From the NCBI GenBank assembly GCA_030765645.1, contig JAVCCE010000030.1, positions 1 to 47,675 of the forward strand: DNA of 47,675 nucleotides, read 5' to 3'. Both the position numbers and the translations under genes were made by a program. The DNA is from Candidatus Hinthialibacter antarcticus. Lineage in GTDB: Bacteria; Hinthialibacterota; Hinthialibacteria; Hinthialibacterales; Hinthialibacteraceae. The first letter of the stretch is position 1. Each line of letters starts with the position of its first letter. Under the pieces are notes generated by a model. It was given only the letters and a program-made list of their open reading frames with translations. It did not search any database and was not told the origin of the DNA. This document shows, one piece after another, positions 26,863-33,716 of the stretch.

Positions 26863-27843
26863 TTAGTTTTTGTATAATTTCGTATGGCCCAAAACGCGCA
26901 AGAATTCCTTGCGCGTTTTGTTTAACCCGGTGTTTTGTTTTGGAATAACCAACACATCCTGACCGCCGTTGTTGCGGTATTGCGCCGCAGGCGCCTTGAA
27001 CTGTGCGCCGCGTTCTTCCACGCCCGTCCAGCAGCCGTTGTCGTACATCCAGACTAGCGCGGCGCCGTCGCCCATCTGATTAGCGGCGCCTAGGTCTGTG
27101 CGGATAAATTCTTTCATGAATTTCGTAACCGGGCTGCCGGGCAGAGGGTCGAAATGCTCCGGGCGAAAGACGCTGTTTTTGTCCCAAAAATCGCCGCCGC
27201 CCCATTCAACCAACTGGCCTCGCTTGGCGACGATAAAGGCGCTCCAGCCGTCTTTTCCGTTATAGCCGTAATCAGTTGTTGTCAGGTTAAAGACAATCAT
27301 CTTGTCAGAAATGGTTGGATCGTCGAGTAAGGCAATGGCGACGGTCGTGAGCGGTCCGCCCGCAATGATTACGAGTGGTTTTTCTTTTGACGCCTGATTG
27401 GCCTCGCTCACAATCAAGCGGCTGCCTGCGTTCGGCGTGAATTTTGTCTCTTCAATCTTCAGGCTTTCGGGTGGATGTAACACAGCCTCGGCGCCCAAAA
27501 CTGGATTTGGAATATTTTCCCATCCTGCAGAACGCGCGGTCTTGATGGCATTATTGCAATCTTCAACGCACCGCTGCATTGGATATAAATAGTTAGGATG
27601 GTCCCACATGTCGCGGGTAATGATGTTGCCGCGCAGGTCAGCCGCGCCCAGGTGCGCTTGCGCCCAGACATAATAACTATCGAAAACGTCGTTCCACCAG
27701 TCGTTGTCATAAATGACGGGATTCGTCCCGTCAACGCCCTCAATGTGGACGCCGTGTTCATCAACTGAATACGCGGGAACTTTCGCTTCCGTCGCGTAAG
27801 GGAAACAAAGAACGAACAAGAATAGCAGCAGCAATCGGCTCAT
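26863..27843 (-). CDS. Secreted nucleoside hydrolase-like protein (IUNH superfamily)
   Basis: A 326-residue protein with a signal peptide (cleavage near ATEA|KVP). The first strand reads VIYDNDWWNDVFDS, resembling the Asp-rich Ca2+-binding motif DxDxxxDD of inosine-uridine nucleoside hydrolases but with the last Asp replaced by Val. The later IIAGGPLTTVAIALLDDP segment fits the gPLTNla motif of the family. Similar secreted proteins are common in planctomycete-like and Bacteroidota genomes and often lack activity data; they may act on a non-nucleoside glycoside. The last 19 codons lie over a terminator that serves the converging pilin gene. Upstream lies a miniature element, which starts 48 bases before the ATG. 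Confidence 0.7.
   Translation of the reverse strand: MSRLLLLFLFVLCFPYATEAKVPAYSVDEHGVHIEGVDGTNPVIYDNDWWNDVFDSYYVWAQAHLGAADLRGNIITRDMWDHPNYLYPMQRCVEDCNNAIKTARSAGWENIPNPVLGAEAVLHPPESLKIEETKFTPNAGSRLIVSEANQASKEKPLVIIAGGPLTTVAIALLDDPTISDKMIVFNLTTTDYGYNGKDGWSAFIVAKRGQLVEWGGGDFWDKNSVFRPEHFDPLPGSPVTKFMKEFIRTDLGAANQMGDGAALVWMYDNGCWTGVEERGAQFKAPAAQYRNNGGQDVLVIPKQNTGLNKTRKEFLRVLGHTKLYKN
26891..26919 (+). terminator. Rho-independent terminator of pseudopilin 1, inside the 3' end of the opposite gene
   Basis: The arms AAAACGCGCAAG (26891-26902) and CTTGCGCGTTTT (26908-26919) are perfect 12-base complements with a 5-base loop. On the plus strand the stem ends in TTTTGTTT. It lies 35 bases after the pilin stop and within the coding end of the minus-strand gene, where it encodes Lys-Thr-Arg-Lys-Glu-Phe-Leu-Arg-Val. 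Confidence 0.75.
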
Positions 27844-27891
27844 CGCGATATCCTCAATTAATCTTTAAATTGAATAATGATTCTTCTTTAA

Positions 27892-28088
27892 GGTTCTTCC
27901 GTAAATTGGATACTTATTTTATTTCGCTGCGTGCGGCATGGGCACAACTCTGTTCGCTTCAGTGCGGGCTTTCAGGCCCTTATGCACAGGCGCTCACAGA
28001 GTTGCGCCCATGCCTGAATTGGTTTGTCAATGTCGGAATCAAAATCATGGTCATCCATCAATGTAGGTACTCACTTACCGGATGAATC
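27892..28088 (+). mobile_element. Miniature ISL3-type element, copy 2 (197 bp), with 8-bp target duplication
   Basis: The left end is GGTTCTTCCGTAAATTGG and the right end, on the other strand, GATTCATCCGGTAAGTGAG. TTCTTTAA flanks both sides (27884-27891 and 28089-28096) as a perfect 8-bp duplication. The last 15 codons before the right end (…IKIMVIHQCRYSLTG then stop) still read as the C terminus of the transposase found at the window's right edge. A central palindrome (arms 27935-27952 and 27997-28014, 17 of 18 paired) forms the body. The element carries no full transposase. An open frame across it (27870-28085) is only read-through of the element. Confidence 0.88.
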
Positions 28089-28237
28089 TTCTTTAACCAT
28101 GATACCAAAATGAATTGTGTTCTGGAAGGTTATTGTCAATTTCTGGGACTTTAGTTTGATAGTCACAGGTTGCTTCGGTCGCGATCGTTTGCTCGCAATG
28201 ACGCGGATGCGGTAAATAGTGGTGATCCGTTAAAGTT

Positions 28238-28384
28238 CCGCCCCCAAAGATTGGGGGCGGTTAGGCGGGGGGGTGACTGGCGGCGAAGCCGGCAGCAATT
28301 CAAAAAATCAACTACCCCCTCCCTTTTTAAGGGGGGACGGCGCTGAAAGCGCCAGGGGGGATTCGGGCGCAACGTGTTGCGCCC
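28238..28384 (+). repeat. Island of short GC-rich hairpins
   Basis: At least three clean hairpins are packed in 150 bases: CCGCCCCCAA/TTGGGGGCGG (28238-28260, loop of 3), GGCGCT/AGCGCC (28339-28353) and GGGCGCAAC/GTTGCGCCC (28365-28384, loop of 2). A C-rich and a G-rich run lie between. A further stretch near 28170-28205 (TCGGTCGCGATCGTTTGCTC) looks like other dispersed intergenic repeats. Between the miniature element at 28088 and the next gene at 28589 no coding signal is seen. Confidence 0.65.
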
Positions 28385-28588
28385 CTACAGGGCTGATATT
28401 TTTGATTTCGTTGCATCAAGGTCTGCCCTCACTTCGCGACGCCTCGGCTTTAGTCGAGGGTTTGGTATTGTAATTTTGAAAATTCAATCAATTAAGCAGA
28501 TTTTCCTTTATTGCTGAGCAATTTTTTGCTAGGATTAACAAAATATGTTTATGTCTATTTATATATGAAAATGTGAAAGAGAGAGAGA

Positions 28589-29197
28589 ATGCGAAAAAAG
28601 TCAGGCTTTACGTTAATTGAATTGCTTATCGTCGTTGCAATTATCGGAATCCTCGCCGCGATCGCTGTCCCCAATTTTTTGAACGCTCAGATGCGGGCGA
28701 AAATTGCGCGCTGCAAGGCTGATTTGAAAGCGATCAGTATGGGGATGGAACAATACTTTCTCGATAAAAACGATTATCCTCCCAGCCATTACATTTTTTT
28801 GATAACGACGCCAATCGCCTACTTATCAAGCATCCCCAACGATTCGTTTCCGCCGTCGTATGTTGGAAATAGCGGACAGCCGGAAGACATCGCAAAATGG
28901 ACGTGGTGGCGGTATATCCGTGGGCCGCTTGCAAAAAGCGGGAGAAATGGCACCGCGCTATGCGGCGATTATTATGCGTATTTCTCACCGTTTGCGCCTC
29001 GAAGCGAGGCAATGAGTCTCTCTAGCGCACAAAGTTGTCCGGTGATCTGGTACGTCAAATCTTTTGGGCCAAACGTGGAGACGACGGGATTGTGTGGGAG
29101 TAACGGCGATGATTGCACTATGCGCTTTGATTCCTCTAACGGCGTTCGCAGTATTGGAGACATTGCGGTCTTTGGTCCCGGCGGAAGGGTCGAATAA
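28589..29197 (+). CDS. Type II secretion/type IV pilin-like protein (pseudopilin), paralogue 2
   Basis: A 202-residue prepilin. The leader MRKKSG is followed by FTLIELLIVVAIIGILAAIAVPNF, cleaved after Gly6 by a prepilin peptidase. The globular part parallels the gene at 26226: four cysteines in matching places (TALC, QSC, GLC, DDC), the block VKSFGPNV, and the ending SIGDIAVFGPGG. This block is the most conserved, so it may be a functional tip or an interaction surface. A ribosome binding site of the GAGAGAGAG type precedes the ATG. The gene lies 500 bases after a miniature element and ends 33 bases before a terminator almost identical to that of paralogue 1, which suggests duplication of the whole gene-terminator unit. 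Confidence 0.9.
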   Translation: MRKKSGFTLIELLIVVAIIGILAAIAVPNFLNAQMRAKIARCKADLKAISMGMEQYFLDKNDYPPSHYIFLITTPIAYLSSIPNDSFPPSYVGNSGQPEDIAKWTWWRYIRGPLAKSGRNGTALCGDYYAYFSPFAPRSEAMSLSSAQSCPVIWYVKSFGPNVETTGLCGSNGDDCTMRFDSSNGVRSIGDIAVFGPGGRVE

Positions 29198-29230
29198 CCG
29201 AACTCGACCGATTACTTGATTGATTGATTC

Positions 29231-29264
29231 AAAACGCGCAAGGAAATTCCTTGCGCGTTTTTTT
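29231..29264 (+). terminator. Rho-independent terminator of pseudopilin 2
   Basis: AAAACGCGCAAGG (29231-29243) pairs perfectly with CCTTGCGCGTTTT (29249-29261), with loop AAATT, then more T's to 29264. The stem repeats that at 26891 nearly base for base. Confidence 0.9.
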
Positions 29265-29286
29265 GTGTAAGAATGGATGAAATGAT

Positions 29287-29538
29287 TTACGGTTTTTCTG
29301 CCAGAATTTCTTGAGGCGTGTGGCCGTCGACGGATTCGACTTTGAGTTCTTTGGTTTCGCACCAATAAATGGCGCCGTCTTCGTCGCACACGGCGGCAAG
29401 AGCGTTTTGTCCGTCTTCGCTGATTTGTCTCACGCCGCTTGGCGGCATCGTCGACGGCTCGGGATGATAGGCGTCGTGTCCGGTTCCAACCAGCAGAAAG
29501 CGCCTGCCCGTTGGAATATGTTTAACAATTGTGGCCAT
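29287..29538 (-). CDS. Small conserved-looking hypothetical protein
   Basis: An 83-residue acidic protein beginning MATIVKHIPTGRRFLLVGTG, with no transmembrane segment or signal peptide. A region VRQISEDGQNALAAVCDEDGAIYWCETKELKVESVDG looks like a small beta-barrel. The start lacks a clear ribosome binding site. It is the last gene of a minus-strand set that includes crcB, a GT2 and recJ. I do not recognise the family and no function can be named. Confidence 0.6.
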   Translation of the reverse strand: MATIVKHIPTGRRFLLVGTGHDAYHPEPSTMPPSGVRQISEDGQNALAAVCDEDGAIYWCETKELKVESVDGHTPQEILAEKP

Positions 29539-29614
29539 AATAAACAGTCCCGGTATGCAATGTGATATGAAATTTAAACGACCTTGTAAATCAACGCATC
29601 CGAAGAGGCTCGGG

Positions 29615-29992
29615 TTACAGCACTAGGCGCGCAGCGTGAATTCCAACGGCCAGCGCCGCCAGACCAATCAAAATTTGCAGTACCAAATTCGCAGATAGAT
29701 GAATCCACTGCGAAGTGGACAGCAATTGGTTGTTCTCAAAGATAAATGTGCTGAATGTGGTAAAAGCGCCCATAAATCCCGTCAGGATAATGACCCGGGT
29801 TTGGGGGCCGAGCGCTAAGTGGTGTTCTTCAAGCGACCAGATAAGTCCAAATAAAAAACAACCGACAATGTTGACGATGAAGGTGCCCCATGGAAAGTCA
29901 GACCCCAAAATAGAACTCACCAGCGTCGATAACCCATAGCGTGAAAGCGTACCCGCTGCGCCTGCGACGGCGATGAGTATGACGTTTTTCAA
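29615..29992 (-). CDS. crcB: Fluoride exporter/channel CrcB (Fluc)
   Basis: A 125-residue membrane protein with four hydrophobic helices. The signature blocks are GAAGTLSRYG near residue 11, GTFIVNIVGCFLFG (35-49) and GFMGAFTTFSTF (72-83), the latter holding the phenylalanine/threonine lining of the fluoride pore. Such proteins work as antiparallel dimers that let F- leave the cell. Translation starts at TTG (29990-29992); an AAGGAG ribosome binding site 7 bases upstream supports this rare start. It follows the GT2 gene by 27 bases, in the same operon, and no room is left for a fluoride riboswitch directly before it. Confidence 0.9.
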   Translation of the reverse strand: MKNVILIAVAGAAGTLSRYGLSTLVSSILGSDFPWGTFIVNIVGCFLFGLIWSLEEHHLALGPQTRVIILTGFMGAFTTFSTFIFENNQLLSTSQWIHLSANLVLQILIGLAALAVGIHAARLVL

Positions 29993-30019
29993 GGGTACGC
30001 TCCTTCTGTGACAATTGGC

Positions 30020-30805
30020 TTAGTTGCGTGAATCGACCCGGGCCCATGTTCGGGCGCGCATTAACAGCGTAATTGTGCCAATGGTGGTTTTGAAGGCGGG
30101 CATTTTGCTTTCGCCTTCTTTCTTGTCGTATTGCAACTCGAAGGGAATCTCAACAATGGCGTCGCGTTTCGCATACGGCAGCGCTTTTAACATGAGTTCG
30201 CCGGTGCAGGTGAACCCTGGCGATTCAAATAAGCGTTCGCCCCATTCTTCGACAGTGCGGCGCAGGATTCTCGCTTTGAAACCCCGAAACCCGCAGGAGA
30301 AATCCTTCAGGGGAATATCCGGGCGGAACAGGTGGTAAGTCAGTCGCGCGCCCCGGCTCAAAATCTTACGGATCAAACTGACGCCGCGCTCCACTCCGCC
30401 TTTAGCGTACCGCGACGCGACGGCGATCTCTGCGCCGTTGTGGACGCAATCCGCGAGTGAATAGATCGTACGCGCCGGGTGGGTTCCGTCTGCGTCGAGG
30501 GTGACGATCACATCGTCGTCGTTGCATCGACCTAGAATATGCAACAGCCCGGTTTGCAGCGCCGCCGCCAGCCCCTGGTTTTTCTCGTGCGTAATAACGG
30601 TCACGGGCAGGTTGCCTTGGTAGGATTGCGCCTGCTGGGTTGTGCCGTCGCTGCTGCCGTCATCGACAACAATGGGGAACACATCAACGCCTTCGTCGAT
30701 GCCGATGCGCTTGCTCCATTCTTCAAACTCGCGGTCAATGGACTCAAGCAACGGACGAATATTCAGCGCCTCATTATAGGCGGGCAATAAAATGTAGATG
30801 CTCAT
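30020..30805 (-). CDS. Glycosyltransferase family 2 (dolichol-phosphate-mannose-synthase-like)
   Basis: A 261-residue GT-A protein. It begins YILLPAYNEALNIRPLLESI, holds the acidic VVDDGSSDGT (51-60) and the metal-binding DADGTHPA (124-131). No transmembrane segment follows the catalytic domain, as in short DPM1-type enzymes that charge a polyprenyl phosphate. Such a donor could feed the ArnT-like protein at 24440 or the GT-C-like protein at 41279. The start ATG overlaps the recJ stop by four bases (ATGA), so it is translationally coupled to recJ. Confidence 0.85.
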   Translation of the reverse strand: MSIYILLPAYNEALNIRPLLESIDREFEEWSKRIGIDEGVDVFPIVVDDGSSDGTTQQAQSYQGNLPVTVITHEKNQGLAAALQTGLLHILGRCNDDDVIVTLDADGTHPARTIYSLADCVHNGAEIAVASRYAKGGVERGVSLIRKILSRGARLTYHLFRPDIPLKDFSCGFRGFKARILRRTVEEWGERLFESPGFTCTGELMLKALPYAKRDAIVEIPFELQYDKKEGESKMPAFKTTIGTITLLMRARTWARVDSRN

Positions 30806-32871
30806 GCGGCGCCTTCTTTCGCTTGAATCGCGCGGAACGTAGGTGAATCGGTCAGGCTTTTTTTCTCGGCGGCTTCAACCAAGCGAATTTCTCCATTATT
30901 TAATTGTAGTAGCCCAATTTCGCTAAACACTTGCAGGGCAAGGTCAAAATCATTCTGTGAGATTTTTTGTATTTTTGCCAACAGCCAGGCGTTTTCTGAT
31001 TTCACGGTATATTGATCGGCGCAGCAATTTTGCAGTAATTTATAAATCTCACCCAACTGCTTACGGTCAAGCGTAGAGTCTCCCGTGAGTTGAACGGAAG
31101 GCGCGCTGGTCGTTGGGGGCGCTTCTTTCACAACGGGCCGCGGCGTTGGTTTGGGGGCTGGCTGTGTCACCGCTGGAGTCGCGGCGGGCCGAATGTCGCT
31201 GAGATGCAGCCGGATATCGCGCCGTCCCTGATATTCTTCATAGCGGCAACGGAACAAAATTTCGACCTCGCCCTCACGGGGCAGGGATTCGAGTTTTTTG
31301 CCTTGATTAAAGCCAATTGATTGAATGATTCCACACGCATGTTGAAAAGAGGCTTGCAAGTGGTTGTTGCCGACGATTTTTGCGCCGTAGCCGCTGAGTT
31401 GCGTCCGCGCATAAAATACGGGTTCTTCATTGCCTTGACCGAAAGGCTCCATCTGAGCGAGCTCTTTCATCCAGGCGTCGTCGATTCGTTCGAGAGGCAA
31501 GGGCGCGTCGACCCAGATCGGCGGCGCGGTCGGTTCTTGCCATTCGGCGTCGGCTGCCTGATAGAGCGCGGCTTCAAACGCTTCGATGTTTTCGGCCAGT
31601 ACGCGCATCCCCGCCGCTGATTCGTGCCCGCCGCATGAAACCGCATGAGGGCGCGCGCAGTCGAGCAGCGGAACCAAACTTTGTCCCGCCAGGGCGCGAG
31701 CGGAGCCGTGGGCTTCGCCGCCTTCAAGCGTTAACACGAAGGTCGAGCGTCCATAACGCTGCGACAAACGCGAGGCCGCCAGGCCAATGACGCCGCGTTG
31801 CCAGTCGGCGCCCACCACGAAAAGCACTTTATCGGATCGGCTTAAAATGCCGTCGGCTTCAATTTGTTTACAGGCTTGATCGACAGTCTGTCGTTCGATG
31901 GTTTGGCGTTTTTGGTTTAACTGATGCAGCGTTTTCGCCAATTCAACAGCCCGTTGTTCATCTTGAGTGATTAACAGTTCGAGCGCGATGTTGGGGTCTT
32001 CCATTCGGCCTGCGGCGTTAATGCGCGGCCCCAGCCGAAAGCCAATGTCCCAGGCGGACACTTGATTGGGAAGCACCTTGGCGGATTCCATCAATGCTGA
32101 CAATCCAGGGCGATCAACGGCGCCAAAACGCGGCAGCGCTTTCTTGAGCAGCAAGCGGTTTTCGCCAATCAGCGGCATGACGTCCGCTACCGCGCCTAAG
32201 GCGGCGAGTTCAATCTGGGCGCTATCGTCGTCGTCTCCCGCTAACTCGCGGCGTAGAGCGCAGGCAAGTTTCCAGGCGACGCCAGCCCCGCTCAAACACT
32301 TGCTCGGGTAGGTTTCTTCCGGTCGCATGGGGTTGAGAACAGCGACTGCGGGCGGGCGTTCGTCTCCCGGTTCATGGTGGTCAGTAATGATAACGTCAAG
32401 CCCCAGGCGGTTGGCTTCTTTGACGGCGTCGACCGCCGTGGTCCCGCAATCCACCGTAATCAGCAGGTCGCATTGTTCTGCAAATGACGCCATCGCCTCA
32501 TGTTGCAGCCCATAACTGCCGGTTAAACGGTTGGGGATATAGCTTTCCGCCGTTGCTCCGAGTTCCCACAACGTTTCGAGGACGATAGCCGTCGAGGTAA
32601 CGCCGTCCGCGTCATAGTCGCCGTGAATCAGAATGCGCTGATCTTTTTCAATCGCCTGGCGAATCCGGTCGACTGCGGCCTGCATTTCCGTAAAAAGAAA
32701 GGGATCGGGAAACGCCTCGTGCTCAGATGATAAAAAATGGCGGGCGTCGTCTGGTGTTGTGACGTTCCGCGTAAACAGCAAGCGCGCTAAAAGCGGTGAT
32801 ATTTGTAACTGTTCTTGTATCGCGTCGACCGCAGCGCGGTCAAACGGCTTTGATTTCCACTCAGACAGCAT
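30802..32871 (-). CDS. recJ: Single-stranded-DNA-specific exonuclease RecJ
   Basis: A 689-residue protein with all DHH-family motifs: GDYDADG (84-90), VDCGT (140-144), and DHH (164-166) with HEPGD following. The DHHA1 part shows CGGHESAAGMRV. It degrades single-stranded DNA 5' to 3' in recombination and repair. Compared with the usual 570-residue core, it carries a Pro/Thr/Ala-rich linker (about 575-605) and an extra C-terminal helical domain of about 85 residues, likely winged-helix, as in some longer RecJ proteins. The overlap with the GT2 gene puts it at the head of an operon that also includes crcB. A small membrane-protein gene lies 38 bases upstream. Confidence 0.93.
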   Translation of the reverse strand: MLSEWKSKPFDRAAVDAIQEQLQISPLLARLLFTRNVTTPDDARHFLSSEHEAFPDPFLFTEMQAAVDRIRQAIEKDQRILIHGDYDADGVTSTAIVLETLWELGATAESYIPNRLTGSYGLQHEAMASFAEQCDLLITVDCGTTAVDAVKEANRLGLDVIITDHHEPGDERPPAVAVLNPMRPEETYPSKCLSGAGVAWKLACALRRELAGDDDDSAQIELAALGAVADVMPLIGENRLLLKKALPRFGAVDRPGLSALMESAKVLPNQVSAWDIGFRLGPRINAAGRMEDPNIALELLITQDEQRAVELAKTLHQLNQKRQTIERQTVDQACKQIEADGILSRSDKVLFVVGADWQRGVIGLAASRLSQRYGRSTFVLTLEGGEAHGSARALAGQSLVPLLDCARPHAVSCGGHESAAGMRVLAENIEAFEAALYQAADAEWQEPTAPPIWVDAPLPLERIDDAWMKELAQMEPFGQGNEEPVFYARTQLSGYGAKIVGNNHLQASFQHACGIIQSIGFNQGKKLESLPREGEVEILFRCRYEEYQGRRDIRLHLSDIRPAATPAVTQPAPKPTPRPVVKEAPPTTSAPSVQLTGDSTLDRKQLGEIYKLLQNCCADQYTVKSENAWLLAKIQKISQNDFDLALQVFSEIGLLQLNNGEIRLVEAAEKKSLTDSPTFRAIQAKEGAA

Positions 32872-32909
32872 GAAATAGCCCGTTATCCTTGAGGCGAATC
32901 CTCAACCCT

Positions 32910-33212
32910 TCATTTAGAATCCTCGCCAAATATTTGCTTGGCGTCATCATAGTCCATTGTCGGCTGCGGCGTAGGTTCCGTAATTGGCGCGACCGTTTTT
33001 GAATTGTCTTCGAGAAAATTGTTTTCTTGCAAGATGCGCAGTCCGTACCACAATACGATAAACATGAATATGGCGAGTAAGGGTAGATAGTTGCGTCGTT
33101 CACGATACCAGGGCGTAATTACTTCTTCTTCCCGTTGACCATGTAATATGCTGACAAAACGGTCTTTCGTCGACCGTCGCTTTTTATATTGGTCGCGCCG
33201 TGGCTCTCTCAT
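32910..33212 (-). CDS. Small single-pass membrane protein
   Basis: A 100-residue protein: a highly basic N-terminal half (MREPRRDQYKKRRSTKDR), one transmembrane helix YLPLLAIFMFIVLWYGL (about 43-59), then an acidic, Pro/Thr-rich tail. The charge pattern places the N terminus inside the cytoplasm. I prefer this frame to the overlapping 80-residue frame at 32861-33103, which has no sensible composition. It sits upstream of recJ on the same strand. No known family recognised. Confidence 0.6.
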   Translation of the reverse strand: MREPRRDQYKKRRSTKDRFVSILHGQREEEVITPWYRERRNYLPLLAIFMFIVLWYGLRILQENNFLEDNSKTVAPITEPTPQPTMDYDDAKQIFGEDSK

Positions 33213-33426
33213 AAAAAATCACAATTATTTTTGATTTCATGTCTTGGCAATTTGCGAACAAACTATATACTCCTTCCGTCAGATTCAGTAGTCGAGTCTG
33301 TAAAGTTCCTTCTCGTCGAACCGAAGGGATATCGGCATTGTTGGATAAAGAGTATATTTACGCGCCTCCGCAATAACCGATGAGCAACTAACTGTCGAAA
33401 ATACGCTGAGTTTGATGAAATTCGAC

Positions 33427-33456
33427 TTGACACCAATTGCCATCCGCCGATATAGT
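33427..33456 (+). promoter_or_regulatory. Sigma70-type promoter of the tRNA-Val/tRNA-Asp unit
   Basis: TTGACA at 33427-33432 and TATAGT at 33451-33456 are separated by 18 bases. Transcription should start near 33463, just before tRNA-Val at 33474. The -35 is perfect and the -10 is one base off consensus. Confidence 0.85.
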
Positions 33457-33473
33457 ATGGTTCGTAAAACGAG

Positions 33474-33547
33474 GGGTGAGTAGCTCAGTTGGTTAGAGCG
33501 CCTGCCTTACAAGCAGGAGGCCACAGGTTCGATTCCTGTCTTACCCA
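33474..33547 (+). tRNA. tRNA-Val(UAC)
   Basis: A full cloverleaf: acceptor GGGTGAG/CTTACCC, D-arm with AGTTGGTTAGA, anticodon stem CCTGC/GCAGG around loop CTTACAA (anticodon TAC), and T-arm GGTTCGATTCC. The discriminator base is A and no CCA is encoded (AA follows). Confidence 0.95.
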
Positions 33548-33555
33548 AATTAGAG

Positions 33556-33678
33556 GTTCCCGGTTGACAATGGGATATACCCAAACGGGGCCGTAGTTCA
33601 GTTGGTTAGAATGCCTGACTGTCGATCAGGAGGTCGCGAGTTCGAGTCTCGTCGGCCCCGCCATTGTCAACCGGGAAC
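33556..33678 (+). repeat. Perfect 18-bp inverted repeat enclosing tRNA-Asp
   Basis: The left arm at 33556-33573 (GTTCCCGGTTGACAATGG) is the exact reverse complement of the right arm at 33661-33678. The right arm begins with the CCA of the tRNA itself. In the precursor the leader could pair with the CCA end and trailer, closing a stem around the whole tRNA. Confidence 0.9.
33587..33663 (+). tRNA. tRNA-Asp(GUC), CCA encoded
   Basis: Acceptor GGGGCCG/CGGCCCC, anticodon stem CCTGA/TCAGG around CTGTCGA (anticodon GTC), T-arm GAGTTCGAGTCTC, discriminator G and an encoded CCA at 33661-33663. It lies 39 bases after tRNA-Val and shares its promoter. GUC anticodons carry queuosine in many bacteria, relevant to the QTMAN-like gene at 11272. 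Confidence 0.95.
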
Positions 33679-33716
33679 GTCATCGTTTATGAATTCGGCG
33701 ATGGAGGGATGGTCGT

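Noticed and set aside
27870-28085. A 71-codon plus-strand gene
   Set aside because: It reads through the left end and palindrome of the miniature element; only the last 15 codons are meaningful, as transposase remnant.
29993-30019. Fluoride riboswitch before crcB
   Set aside because: Only 27 bases separate crcB from the GT2 gene and no pseudoknot-forming sequence is seen.
32861-33103. 80-codon minus-strand frame upstream of recJ
   Set aside because: It overlaps the better frame 32910-33212, which has a clear transmembrane helix and sensible charge pattern; the other frame has no such features.
33564-33569. TTGACA as a -35 for tRNA-Asp
   Set aside because: A -10 at the right distance would fall inside the tRNA; the hexamer is part of the inverted repeat.
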